The notes under the pieces were generated by a model, which was given only the letters and a program-made list of their open reading frames with translations, made no database searches and was not told the DNA's origin. The position numbers were made by a program, and so were the translations under genes. From positions 16,219,090-16,283,089 of the forward strand of contig JALIGW010000014.1 in assembly GCA_023053685.1 (NCBI GenBank): a DNA stretch of 64,000 bases, given 5' to 3'. Origin of the DNA: Diadophis punctatus similis (taxonomy: Eukaryota > Chordata > Lepidosauria > Squamata > Dipsadidae). This document shows, piece by piece, positions 43,200 through 53,200 of the stretch. The first letter of the stretch is position 1. Each line of letters begins with the position of its first letter.

Positions 43200-43329
43200 C
43201 AGGGGTCCCCAAACTCGGCAACTTTAAGACTTGTGGACTTCAACTCCCAGAATTCTCCAGCTAGCTGGCTGGAGAATTCTGGGAGTTGAAGTCCACAAGT
43301 CTTAAAGTTGCCAAGTTTGGGGACCTCTG
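43200..43329. mobile_element. Palindromic hAT-type MITE
   Basis: A 130-bp hairpin CAGGGGTCCCCAAACTCGG ... CCAAGTTTGGGGACCTCTG with arms meeting at CCAGCTAGCTGG. The target duplication is not clear (GTCTGGGT against TCCTAGGG). Confidence 0.85.
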
Positions 43330-43549
43330 TCCTAGGGCACAGACAGTGACTGGCCCAAGGTCACCCAGCTGGGTTTGTGCCTAAGGCGCCGCTAGAACAC
43401 ACCGTCTCCCAGTTTCCACCTGGTGTCTTAAACTCTACACCAAGCGGGCTCTCAAAGGGACATTATCTAAACAAATTGTCAAAAAGAAAAGAAAAAAAAC
43501 AACCACAAGAACTTTGGAAGGAAGTCATCCATTTGCAACCAGAACAATG

Positions 43550-43950
43550 TACAGGCAGTCCTCAACTTATGACCACAACTAAGCCCAAAATTTATGTTGC
43601 TAAGTGAGACATTTGTTAAGTGAGTTTTGCCCCATTTTACAACTTTTCTTGCCACGGTTGTTAACCGAATCACTGTAGTTGTGAAATTAGTCACAAAGTT
43701 GTTAAGTGAATCTGGTTTCCCCATTGACTTTGCTTGTCAAAAGGTCGCAAAAGGGGATCACGTGATCCCGGGACACTGCAACCGTCATAAATGTGAGTCA
43801 GTTGTCAAGCATCCAAATGCAAATCTATGTGACCATGGTGATGCTGCAGCGGTCAGAAGTGTGAAAAATGGTCATAAGTCACTTTTTTCAGTGCCGTTGT
43901 AACTTCAAATGGTCAGTAAGTGAACTGTTGTAAGTGGAGGACTACTTGTA
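43550..43950. mobile_element. Mariner-like MITE, complete
   Basis: The 401-bp element has TACAGGCAGTCCTCAACTTA at one end and GTGGAGGACTACTTGTA at the other, consistent with a TA target. It is non-coding. The 13068-13918 element is a relative. Confidence 0.75.
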
Positions 43951-44511
43951 CTAGCTTCACCTATTTGTGAACTTTTGCAGACAACCCAGATGTCATTTTC
44001 AAGGATAAATTTTGAAGTAGCCACCATAATCATTTAATAACAGGAATTTTTCAAAGGTGAGATGTTTTTCGCACTAACCTGCAGGAAGCCACAGGTGCCT
44101 CCATCTTTCAAATGTTAGAAAACTGGACGTTTCCCTTAACATTGTCACATTGAAATAGCTGAATTCATGCCCGCAATTTTGTTTTCTCTGTTTATTTTTT
44201 TGTTTATTTGTTGTTGTTATTTCAAATTGGCCACAAAATAACACAATGGTGAAGAACTAAGCCAGCCTGACATCTTTTCTCCCACCTCGACTGCGTGGAG
44301 CAATTTGAAGGTTTCTTGATTATTCTGATTACTACTTAAATGGGGGAGGGGCATTAACCTTAAAAAGCTCCTTATCAAGATTTAAAAGAAGAGACTACCT
44401 TGTTGTTAAAAAGTTAGGAGACAGAGAAAATCTGGGTTACAACTTCCTGCTGGAGAGATCCAGAGAATGCTGGATGACCCTGGGGCTGCCGCCAATCCCA
44501 TCATACTGCCT
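43951..44511. other. No feature recognised
   Basis: AT-rich. No repeat terminus or exon was seen. Confidence 0.4.
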
Positions 44512-44519
44512 GGCAATGT

Positions 44520-45121
44520 TAAGATTTTATTTTTTGTAAAGCGGGACACCATTGACGAGGGGGGAGGGGTTTCTAGGGGAGCAAGACGGGAGGGATCCGT
44601 CTCTCTTATCCTGCAGCTTTGTGCACCCCCCCAAACACCCCCCCTTCATCGCAGCCAGGGGTGGGTTCCTACTGGCGCAGGCTTACCTGTTCGTCGCCGC
44701 AGAGGGGTGAAATCCTGTCGGTTCAGCCGGGCCAGTCGTTCGGCGTAGAGCCGATGGAACTGGCGGCGGTCACGGCACGGGGCTTCTCCCGCCCGCTTCC
44801 CCCACCCGGCTGGACGCCGCCATTCAGGTTATTTTGTCCTCTGCGCATGTGCAGAACTTGCGCATGCGCAGAGGACAAGATAACCCGAATGGCGGCATCC
44901 AGCCGGGCGAGGGAAGCAGGCAGGAGAAGCCCCACGCCGCGACCGCTGCCAGTTCCATCGGCTCTACGCCGAACAACTGGCCTGGCCGAACCGGCAGGAT
45001 TTCACCCTGCAGGGCAAATTCAAATTAAAAAAGCGAGACTTTTGTGAAACGCCGCAGGACGCGGGACAAATTATTAAAAAGCGGGACTGTCCCGCCAAAA
45101 GCGGGATGTCTGGTCACCTTA
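44520..45121. mobile_element. hAT-type element, GGTGACCAGA family, GC-rich foldback core
   Basis: GGCAATGT is duplicated exactly (44512-44519 and 45122-45129). The right end is GTCTGGTCACCTTA; the left end TAAGATTTTATTTTTTG is eroded. The core is a palindrome: CTCTGCGCATGTGCAGAAC faces TTGCGCATGCGCAGAGGAC, with arms extending through GAGCCGATGGAACTGGC and its complement. It lies in the opposite orientation to 5916-6504. Confidence 0.85.
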
Positions 45122-45130
45122 GGCAATGTC

Positions 45131-45131
45131 C

Positions 45132-45170
<39 letters not shown>
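45131..45170. repeat. (CA)n microsatellite
   Basis: About 20 uninterrupted AC units immediately after the hAT element's right duplication. Confidence 0.95.
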
Positions 45171-45245
45171 CTGAATGAGATGCTTGTCCATTGAAAAGGT
45201 GCCGGGGAAGGACTGCAGCCATGGGGGGAGGGGGTTTGCTGTGGC

Positions 45246-45568
45246 CAGGGGTGGGTTCCTCCCGGTTCAGATCGGATTGCCCGAACCAGTAGCAACCCGC
45301 TGATGACATCACTGTCGGTGCCGTTCTGTGCGCGCCACCATCTTTTTTGTGGATTTTTCCCCTTACGCGGCTTGAAAAAGACCCTGCCCCCCGCCCGCAT
45401 GTGAATACCAACCTTCATTTCTTCGCCCGAAGCACAGCTGATGAGCTCCTCAGCTGTGTTTCGGGCTAATTCCTGCTTCTGAGCATGCTCGGAAGTGAAA
45501 TTGCGCGAGGAGATGCATGAAACGTCGCGATGAAAACCGGTGACGAAGGTAAGTGGAACCCACCCCTG
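45246..45568. mobile_element. hAT-type element, CAGGGGTGGGTTCC family
   Basis: 323 bp, CAGGGGTGGGTTCCTCCC to GTGGAACCCACCCCTG. GCTGTGGC is duplicated exactly (45238-45245 and 45569-45576). The GC-rich core has CCCGAAGCACAGCTGATGAG facing CTCAGCTGTGTTTCGGGC. It is related to 12677-12958. Confidence 0.92.
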
Positions 45569-45907
45569 GCTGTGGCCTAACCCTAATCCATACCTTGGGG
45601 CTTAAGGAACGTGGGCTGCAAAGTGTATTCAAGTGATTGTCCACTGAAATACCTGCAGAATTGGTGGTCTTGAGGTGGAGTCTCACTATTAAAGATTTCT
45701 TAGTCTGTCCAGTGTTTAGCTCTATCTGGTTCCTGGGGCGGCAGTCACTGTCCAATTTCTTATATTATTACTGTTGTCATGACATGATTGTATGTTGCTT
45801 TGGGGTTTTTTTGGTTGAATTTGGCTTACTTTGTACTTGTCTAGAGTCATATGATTAGAGCAACTGGCAAGGAGTATAATCAAGGTGGTTTAGTGATAGT
45901 GAAAGAA

Positions 45908-46430
45908 TCACAGAACCATAAGGCTGGAAGGGACCTTGGAGGTCTTCTAGACCAAGCCCCTGTCCAAGGCAGGAGTCTTTATACCATCCTGGACAAATGG
46001 TTCTCCAATCTCTTCTTGAAAATCTCCAGCAATGGAACACCCACAATTGTGTTTTTCCATGGATGAACTGTTCTCACTCTCAGGAAATTCCTCCTCATTT
46101 TCAGCTTCTTCTGGTGAGCTTCCACACTTTTCTTCTTGTTCTGCCTTCAGGTGCTTTGGAGAGTCAACGGTTGCCCTCAACCCTGTGACTGCCCCTCAAG
46201 TACTGGAAGACAGGCTTAAACCTTCTCAACATACCTAGTTCCCTTAGCTGTTCATTGCGTGATTTAACCTCCAGATCCCCTGATCATCTCTGTTGCTCTT
46301 CTCTACACTCTTTCTAGAGTCTCAACATCTTTTTTTGTATCATGGTGACCAGAACTGGACACAGGATTCCAAATGGGGCCTTGCCAAGGCAGTATAAAGC
46401 TGCCTGTGATCTTGATGCTATCCCTCTGTT
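45908..46430 (-). mobile_element. CR1 LINE 3' end, diverged
   Basis: The plus strand shows GGCTGGAAGGGACCTTGGAG, then CTTCTAGACC, and the reversed CR1 coding tail as far as TCTAGAGTCTCAACATC and GGACACAGGATTCCAAAT. It is strongly diverged from the 1524 copy, so older. Confidence 0.75.
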
Positions 46431-46486
46431 GAAGGCAGGAGGTTGTTCTGTGTTTTGGGGATTCTCCTGAGCAAGGGCAACATAGA

Positions 46487-46762
46487 CATGATTGTTGTTG
46501 TTAGTCGCGAAGTCGTGTCCGACCCATTGCAACCCCATGGACAACGTTCCTCCAGGCCTTCCTGTCCTCTACCATCCCCCAGAGTCCATTTTCGCTCACG
46601 CTGACTGCTTCAGTGCTCCATCCAGCCACCTCATTCTCTGCCGTCCCCTTCTTCTTTTGCCCTCAATCGTTCCCAGCATTAGGCTCTTCTCCAGTGAGTC
46701 CTTCCTTCTCATTAGGTGGCCAAAGTATCTGAGTTTCATCTTCAGGATCTGGCCTTCTAAAG
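46487..46762 (-). mobile_element. BovB (RTE) LINE 3' fragment
   Basis: Plus-strand landmarks AGTCGCGAAGTCGTGTCCGA, CCCATTGCAACCCCATGG, CGTCCCCTTCTTCTTTTGCC and ATTAGGTGGCCAAAGTATCT are the reverse of the BovB 3' coding end. Frame is largely lost. A second copy lies at 57890-58178. Confidence 0.85.
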
Positions 46763-46765
46763 AGC

Positions 46766-47110
46766 AGTATAGACATGATAGCAGTGTTCTAATATTTGAG
46801 GGGCTGTCACAGAGAGGAGGGGGTCAAGCTATTTTCTAAGGCACCTGAAGGCCAGACAAGGAATAATGGATGGAAATTGATCAATGAGAGATTCAACCTG
46901 GAAATAAGGAGGAATTTTCTGATAGTGAGAGCCATCAACCCATGGAACAGAAATTGCCTTCGGAAGTTGTGGGAGCTTCATCACTGGAGGCTTTCAAGAA
47001 GAAATTGGACTGCCATTTGCCAGAAATGGTGTAGGGTCTCCTGCTTGGGTGGGTGGGGGTTGGACGAGATGACCTACAAGGTACCTTTCAACTCTGTTAA
47101 TCTAATCTAA
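46766..47110 (+). mobile_element. CR1 LINE 3' end
   Basis: Carries GCHREEGVKLFSKAPEGQ and NLEIRRNFLIVRAINPWN, then GGTTGGACGAGATGACC and a (CTAATCTAA) tail. It abuts the BovB piece. Confidence 0.87.
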
Positions 47111-47647
47111 CCTAATCTAATCCCTCTTTTTCCACCCAGGACCCAGGTCCTGACCTGTCAGGACCTCCCTTTCCATACTTCCCCTTAGATGCTGCCAAGA
47201 CCCATCTGGAGAGGGGGGGAACAATTGAAGGGAGGAAACACTATTTCTAACAGTAATCTGCAAATGACTCATCCACAGAGAACACATGGGTGACCACACC
47301 AGTTAATCCATCTGTAGATCCCCTCTGGTCATGGGACATGTGAAGTGGCAGTTGGGGCTCCAAATTCTCAGAAACAAAATCGGTTTTTGTTTTGATTCTG
47401 GCAAGTAGTGGAGCTTCCCTCCAACAGGCTGCAGCTGGGGTGGGGGGAATCCCAGGCTGGAAAGGAAACACATCCAGATCTAAGGCACACATCCTCCTCC
47501 CACTTCTCCACTCAGGAGGTTTCACCTTCCTGTGGAATAAATAAGAAGGGCAAATGGAAGCTTAGTTTCATAATCTCTTCACCACTTTCCCTGAATTTGA
47601 TTCTCCATTTATGTAAAGAGCAAGCACAGCGTCCCAACTAATCAATG
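47111..47647. other. No gene recognised
   Basis: No repeat end or conserved exon. Confidence 0.4.
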
Positions 47648-47655
47648 CTTCAGCT

Positions 47656-48416
47656 CAGTGGTGGGTTCCTACCGGTGCGGTCCACTCTATAGCACCGGTA
47701 ACGGCCCGCTGGTGACGTCACAGTACCGGTGTGGTCGGTTGCCGGTGCCTGGGTGCCACCATTTAAAAAAAATTACATTTTTTTTTTAAAAAATTCTTCT
47801 GCGCATGCCCAGAAGCCGAGCTTCCGGCACTGCGCATGCGCTGCCTTCCTACCGCACAGTGAGTCCAAACAGGGTAGGATGGCTGAGGGAGCGTGTGAGA
47901 CGCTGAAAGAACGGGCGGCAGGAGCTATCTCCATTCCCCTCCCTTCAGCAGTCCGAGAAGCCACAAACGCGCGGTGATGATCCCAGGCATTTTCATATGT
48001 TCGAGGCTTCTTGAGCTGCTGAGGGGAGGGGGAATGGGCGGCAGGACCTATCTCAGTTCCCCTCCCTTCAGCAGTCCGAGAAGCCACGAACGCGCGGTGA
48101 TGATCCCAGGCATTTTTGCATGTTCGAGGCTTCTCGAGCTGCTGAGGGGAGGGGGAATGGGCGGCAGGAGCCTAGGATCATCGAATGGGGAGAAGCATTC
48201 AGGCCGGACGGAGCCTCCTAGAAGAACCGCTGCCGCGGTCTTGCTGCTCCCGTTGCGGGGGGCTGCGTTGCGGGTGGGCAATGCCCCCTCCGCTTCTCCG
48301 GCCGCTGCCAAGCTCCCGAGGCCCACGCCCACCCGATCACTTGGCTGGCAAGCCACACCCACAAAATAAGCCACGCCCACAGAGTGGCAGTAAAAAAAAA
48401 TAGGAACCCGCCCCTG
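47656..48416. mobile_element. hAT-type element, CAGGGGCGGGTTCC family, copy 4
   Basis: 761 bp, in the orientation of copy 3: CAGTGGTGGGTTCCTACC to TAGGAACCCGCCCCTG. Flanks CTTCAGCT and CTCCAGCT differ once. It has the longest GC-rich core of the family and includes ACTGCGCATGCGCTGCC. Inside it, a unit of about 123 bp (starting CCCTTCAGCAGTCCGAGAAG at 47941 and 48064) is tandemly duplicated. Confidence 0.85.
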
Positions 48417-48775
48417 CTCCAGCTTTGAAACACACCAAACTCAGCAGAGCCTGTAAGCTTCCATTGGCTGGAAGAGCCAGGCTAAAAGCACATGGGAAGA
48501 GTGGACTAGTGGAGTTAGGGGGCTAGGAGGATGGGGAGAGGACGATCTGGGTTACATGCAGTATGGTAGTCCACATGGGAGAGCATTCAAGGCCCATGTG
48601 GACCTGGCTCCTGGAACATTTTGGGGACATAAGTAAGCGTGGGAAGCCTTGGAGCCCATGTCTCAGCCACCCATGGAGGAGAGAGAGGAAGGGAAGACCT
48701 GGTTCTCTTGTGACTTGGACAAGGATAGGGTATGGCTTCACTTGTAGGGCTTGAATGCAACATTCATCATCATTT

Positions 48776-49005
48776 TTGTTTAACGACCCCATAATCCCGT
48801 GCGGGTGGAGTCTGGGCAACTGGAGCTAGCAGAGTGTTTTAATGGCCGGATGCCCTTCCTGTTGCCAATGCCGAGTGTTGTTCAGCAGATATATTCTCAG
48901 TGTGCCCAGAGAGAGAAACATCTGCTTCTACCTAGGATCAAACTCACAGCCTCTTGATTGTGAGGCGAGAGCTCCACCTCTAGGCCACCGCACCACTCTG
49001 CTTAT
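48776..49005 (-). mobile_element. tRNA-derived SINE-like repeat
   Basis: The reverse strand starts GGTGCGGTGGCCTAGAGGTG and has a GAGTTTGATCCTAG B-box, then GGGCACACTGAGAATATATC, GGAAGGGCATCCGGCC and GGGATTATGGGGTCGTT. It is distinct from the MIR/CORE-like SINE. Confidence 0.65.
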
Positions 49006-49033
49006 TTATCTATTATTTTATTTTTTATCTTTG

Positions 49034-49378
49034 TCAAGTACGTGTTGGTAATATACATAGATATAACATTGTTTATATAGATGAGTACTGTTAAGAGGGA
49101 ACATTAGGACAGGGACGGTAGGCACTCTGGTGCACTTATGCACGCCCCTTACTGACCTCTTAGGAATCGGGTGAGGTCGACAGTGGACAGTCTTAGGGTA
49201 AAGTTTTGGGGGTTTGGTGATGAAACCACAATGTCAGGTAGTGAGTTCCAGGCATTTACCACTCTGTTGCTAAAGTCGTATTTTCTACAGTCAAGTTTGG
49301 AGCGGTTCACTTTGAGTTTGTATCTGTTGTGTGCTCATGTATTGTTGTGGTTGAAGCTGAAGTAGTCGTTGACAGGAT
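49034..49378 (-). mobile_element. L2/CR1-superfamily LINE, 3' end
   Basis: The reverse strand has RYKLKVNRSKLDCRKYDFSN-like coding, the LPD...VSSPNPQNFTLRL block and the 3' UTR. A short deletion in the UTR (TATATAGATGAGTACTG) separates it from the 42083 copy. Confidence 0.85.
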
Positions 49379-49782
49379 TGAATGCTTGAATGTGACATTG
49401 AATGAGTGAAAAAAATATTGAAGTGAGCCTGTATGGCAACCTGAGTGTGTAAAAAGATAACAGCTCGGGAAGGGAAGGGAACGGTTCTAAACTGGAGAGA
49501 GAATTGTGGCCTCAGAGCAAAGATTGGGGCTTGACCTCCACTTCTGCCTTATATTCTGGATCTTGGGCAAATTCTTTTGCTGGTTGTTTCCGGCATCACC
49601 AGTTGTCTTCCTAGGCATTTTGAGCGTGCTGGTGCCTTTTTCCCCTGTCTTTGTTTTGCATGAACATTTCCTAATCTCAACGTTTTCAAAACTCCATATG
49701 CACCCATTCTCATATCGCAGCACAACTTCACACAACCTGCTTGCAGGCCAATACACCCACAAAGAATCATAAAAAGCAATAG
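49379..49782. other. No gene recognised
   Basis: No repeat terminus or conserved exon was seen. The last bases (CAATAG) form part of the gypsy target. Confidence 0.4.
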
Positions 49783-50028
49783 TGTTACATACGAGTCGGA
49801 GGCCGAGTTTAAAGATAACCCATTTATTAACTAGCTAACACGGTAAAGCAGGAAAACAACAGCAGAAGCAAGAATTCTCCTCAGCCGCGCGTCTGACAGC
49901 TCTTTTATATGGAGCTGTCAGACGCGGCAGCCAATGGGAGCTAACGGAACTTCCCGCGCGGCAGCTGGCTCCGCGGCAGCCAATCATCAGAGACGCCCGC
50001 TGTTGCTGGCGTCTCTGCATATTCAACA
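49783..50028 (-). repeat. 3' LTR of the gypsy element
   Basis: TGTTACATACGAG...CATATTCAACA on the plus strand, 246 bp with TG/CA ends. On the minus strand, CCATATAAAAGAGCTGTCAG is a TATA box inside a hairpin (CTGTCAGACGC repeated in inverse). AATAAATGGG lies 3' of it and is a probable poly(A) signal. Confidence 0.95.
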
Positions 50029-53000
50029 CCCCTCTCTTCCTGGCTTTTACAAACGAAATCCTTGAGGTACGTAGGGCGCCTGCGCAATCTCGTTGAGCGC
50101 CGGAGCTCAGTCGGAGGAGGCATGGCAGGCTGTTGCGCAGCGGCTTGCCCATTGGGAACTTCAGGCAGGCTGGGTGTTATCGTAATTCCTGGGCCCTCGG
50201 AGGTGTCGATCAACGGACTTTCAGGTAAGGCACTCGACTCGGGCGGCGCGGTAGAGGAGCCTAGCGGGGCTGGTAAAGGTGGCGAGGCGATGGTCGATGG
50301 TGATTGCGGCCTGCCGTTTGTTGAGAAGGCAGGTGGGGTGCGGCCCCGGAGTTGATCGATGTGCCGCCTCCAGATGCGGCCGTCCTCTAACTCCACCCTG
50401 TAAGAGCAGGGGCCGGTCATAAGTGTAACCCTAGCTGGCAGCCACCTTGGTGTTCCCCCATAGTTCCTCGCAAACACCCAGTCCCCCTCTGAGAAACCCC
50501 TGGCCGGGTCTACCTGGGGCGTTTGGCCATCAGGGGCAAAGTGGGGGTGCAGTCTATCTAGTACCGTCCTAATGCGGCGCCCCATGAGCATCTCTGCTGG
50601 GCTTCTGTTAGTCAGGGGGCATGGTGTGGCATGCTGAGCCAGCAGGTATTGAGAGAGCTTGTCCTGCCAATTTGGGCAGTCCAAACGACCCAGGGCCTCC
50701 TTGGCAGCCCTCACAGCTCTCTCAGCCCTACCATTACTAGCTGGGTGCCAAGGTGCTGTCAACGCTTGGCGTATGCCATTGGCAGCTAGGAACCACTGGA
50801 AGCGACTGGAAGTAAATTGAGGCCCATTGTCAGATACCACCATGTCGGGCAGGCCATGGGTGGCAAACCATTTAAGTAGGACCCGGATAAGGGCATCAGA
50901 TGTTGTGGAGGCCATTATTTCCAGCTCAACCCACCCCGAGTATGCATCCACTAATAGCAGGAATTGCTGGCCCATGTATGGTCCTGCGAAATCTAAGTGC
51001 ACCCTGGACCACGGACCCCTTGGGGTCTCCCATGCCCTGGGTTGGGCCTTCGGCGGGGCTGGCCGCGAGGCCTGGCAGGTTTGGCATCGGGCAACCCACA
51101 ATTCAATGGCCTGGTCCATGCCAGGCCACCACACATAACTCCTCCCCAGGGCCTTCATCCTGACCACCCCTGGGTGATTGTCATGGAGCTGGTGGAGTAT
51201 TGATTCGTAAAGGTTTGGGGGTGCAACAACCCGGCTGCCCCAGAGGAGGCAACCCTTGTGGGTGGATAGTTCGAATTGCCTGGTCTTAAAGGGTGTGAAA
51301 ACAGGGTCCAGTCTGTCCTGGGGCCAGCCCCTCCTCACCCAGTCCAGCACTTGGCTGAGAACAGGGTCACGGGCAGAGTGGGCAGCTATGTCTGAGGCTG
51401 TGACCGGGAGGCCAAGGTCCTCAATGAGGAGAACCTCAGAGGTTGGGGCAGGGTCCTGCACTGAAATGGGTAATGGGCAACGGCTAAGGGCATCTGCATT
51501 GGAAAGCTGGCTGCCAGGCCGATAAGTGAGGCGGTATGAGTAGCCTGCCAAAAATTCAGCCCATCTGGACATCCTAGGGGAGATGAATTGGGGCGTCTGG
51601 CGGTCCCCTGCCAAGATTCCCAAGAGTGGTTTGTGGTCTGTGACCAAGGAAAATTGTCTACCATATAAATAGTCATGGAATTTCCTCACTGAGGCTACGA
51701 GTGCCAGGGCTTCCTTATCGGTCTGGCTGTAGTTTCGCTCTGTGGGGGAGAGTGTGCGGGAAAAGAAAGCAATTGGGGCTTCTGGGCCTGTGGGCAGTCT
51801 GTGGCTGAGGACAGCCCCGATGCCATAAGGCGAGGCATCAGCCGTGAGCACTAGAGGAAGGGTAGGGTTGTATTGCACCAGAACAGCATCCGATGTGAGG
51901 AGCTGTTTTACAGCTTGAAATGCTTTGTGGGCCTCTGGGCTCCAGTGCCATGGTTGTTTTGCATCTAGCAGGCGGTGCAGGGGCTCTGCTATGGTGGCCT
52001 TGTGTGGTAAAAACACACTGTAAAAGTTAAGTAGCCCTAAAAATGCCTGTAACTCGGTCTTATTTGCAGGTACAGGGGCCTGTTTAATGGCAGCTACCTT
52101 AGAGGGCGTGGGGTGGATACCTTCTGCGTCTATGCGGAACCCAAGGAATTCAACGCTAGGCACCCCTATATGGCACTTACTTTGCTTGAGCTTGAGGCCT
52201 GCCTTCCTAAATCTTAATAACACAGCTCTCACCCTGGAGTGAAGAATGGGCAGGCTAGGGGCAGAGATAAGCACATCATCGAAATAGGGGATTACTCCAG
52301 CTAGGCCGGAGAGGAGCCTTTCCATAATATTCTGGAAGAGGCCAGGGGCGACGCTTACGCCAAACTGGAGGCGGCGACACTTAAAAGCCCCCCGGTGGGT
52401 GACTATGGTCTGAGCGACCGCAGTGGCCTCGTCCACCGGGAGCTGTTGGTAGGCCTGGGCCATGTCCAGTTTGGCGAAAACCTGGCCCCTGCCTAGGGAG
52501 TGAAGTAGGTGTTGTACAACAGGGACAGGGTAGGGATGGGCCTGCAGGGCCTTGTTCACTGAACATTTATAGTCCCCACAGATTCTCACAGAGCCGTCAG
52601 GGCGGAGTGGGACCACTATGGGGGTCTCCCATTTGGAGTGATCTGTAGGTTCGAGAACCCCCTGGGCAATTAGTTTATCGAGTTCAGCGTCAACTTTTGG
52701 GCGTAGGGCGAAGGGCAGGCGCCTTGGTTTGAGTCGGATGGGGGCAACCCCGGGGTCAAGGTTGAGGGAAATGGGGTTTCCCACATAGGAGCCTAAGGAC
52801 CCATCGAACACATCAGCAAACTCAGAAAAAAGGCTGGATGGTTCATCCCTGGAGGTTGTTATGGAGTGCACCCCAGTGAGCGATAGGCCCAATGGTTTGA
52901 ACCAGTCGAGGCCTAGAAGGGTAGGGAGGGTGCCAGAGACTACCACCAGAGGCAAGGGGCCATGGAAGGATCCTTTTTCTACAGACAGGAGAGTCTGACC

Positions 53001-53200
53001 CAAGATGGGGATGGAATAGCCCAAGTAATCTCTCAGCCTTAGAGGGCAAGGTTTGAGGGAAGCTGGAGAGATGGCTGGCACAAGGTCTTTTAAAACGTGC
53101 CAGGAAATTATGCTTCTGGATGAACCAGTGTCCACCTCCATCCTGCATGGGGCCCCCTCCAATTTTACAGTCACAAAAACTTTGTTTTGCGCACCCCCCC
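49941..53200 (-). CDS. pol: Ty3/gypsy pol polyprotein (protease, RT, RNase H, integrase)
   Basis: The frame is open from 53708 to the stop at 49941 (1255 codons), but its meaningful part begins at the poly-G run near residue 170. The aspartic protease has DTGSS at about 193. Reverse transcriptase follows, with YFDDV at about 475-479 as the catalytic centre. RNase H begins at LTADASPYG near 621. The integrase zinc finger lies about 839-878 (His pair, then CQTC). The DDE core has Asp at about 906, Asp at 960 (SDNGPQF) and Glu at 996. A GPC-SYRV module follows, like the GPY/F domain. No stop or frameshift interrupts it after the run. It lies one base forward of gag, so it needs a frameshift or a change in the G-run. 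The last codons run into the 3' LTR. Confidence 0.93.
50029..50041 (-). promoter_or_regulatory. Polypurine tract
   Basis: On the minus strand AGGAAGAGAGGGG lies directly before the TG of the 3' LTR. This is the expected site for plus-strand DNA priming. It overlaps the 3' part of the pol frame. Confidence 0.85.
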
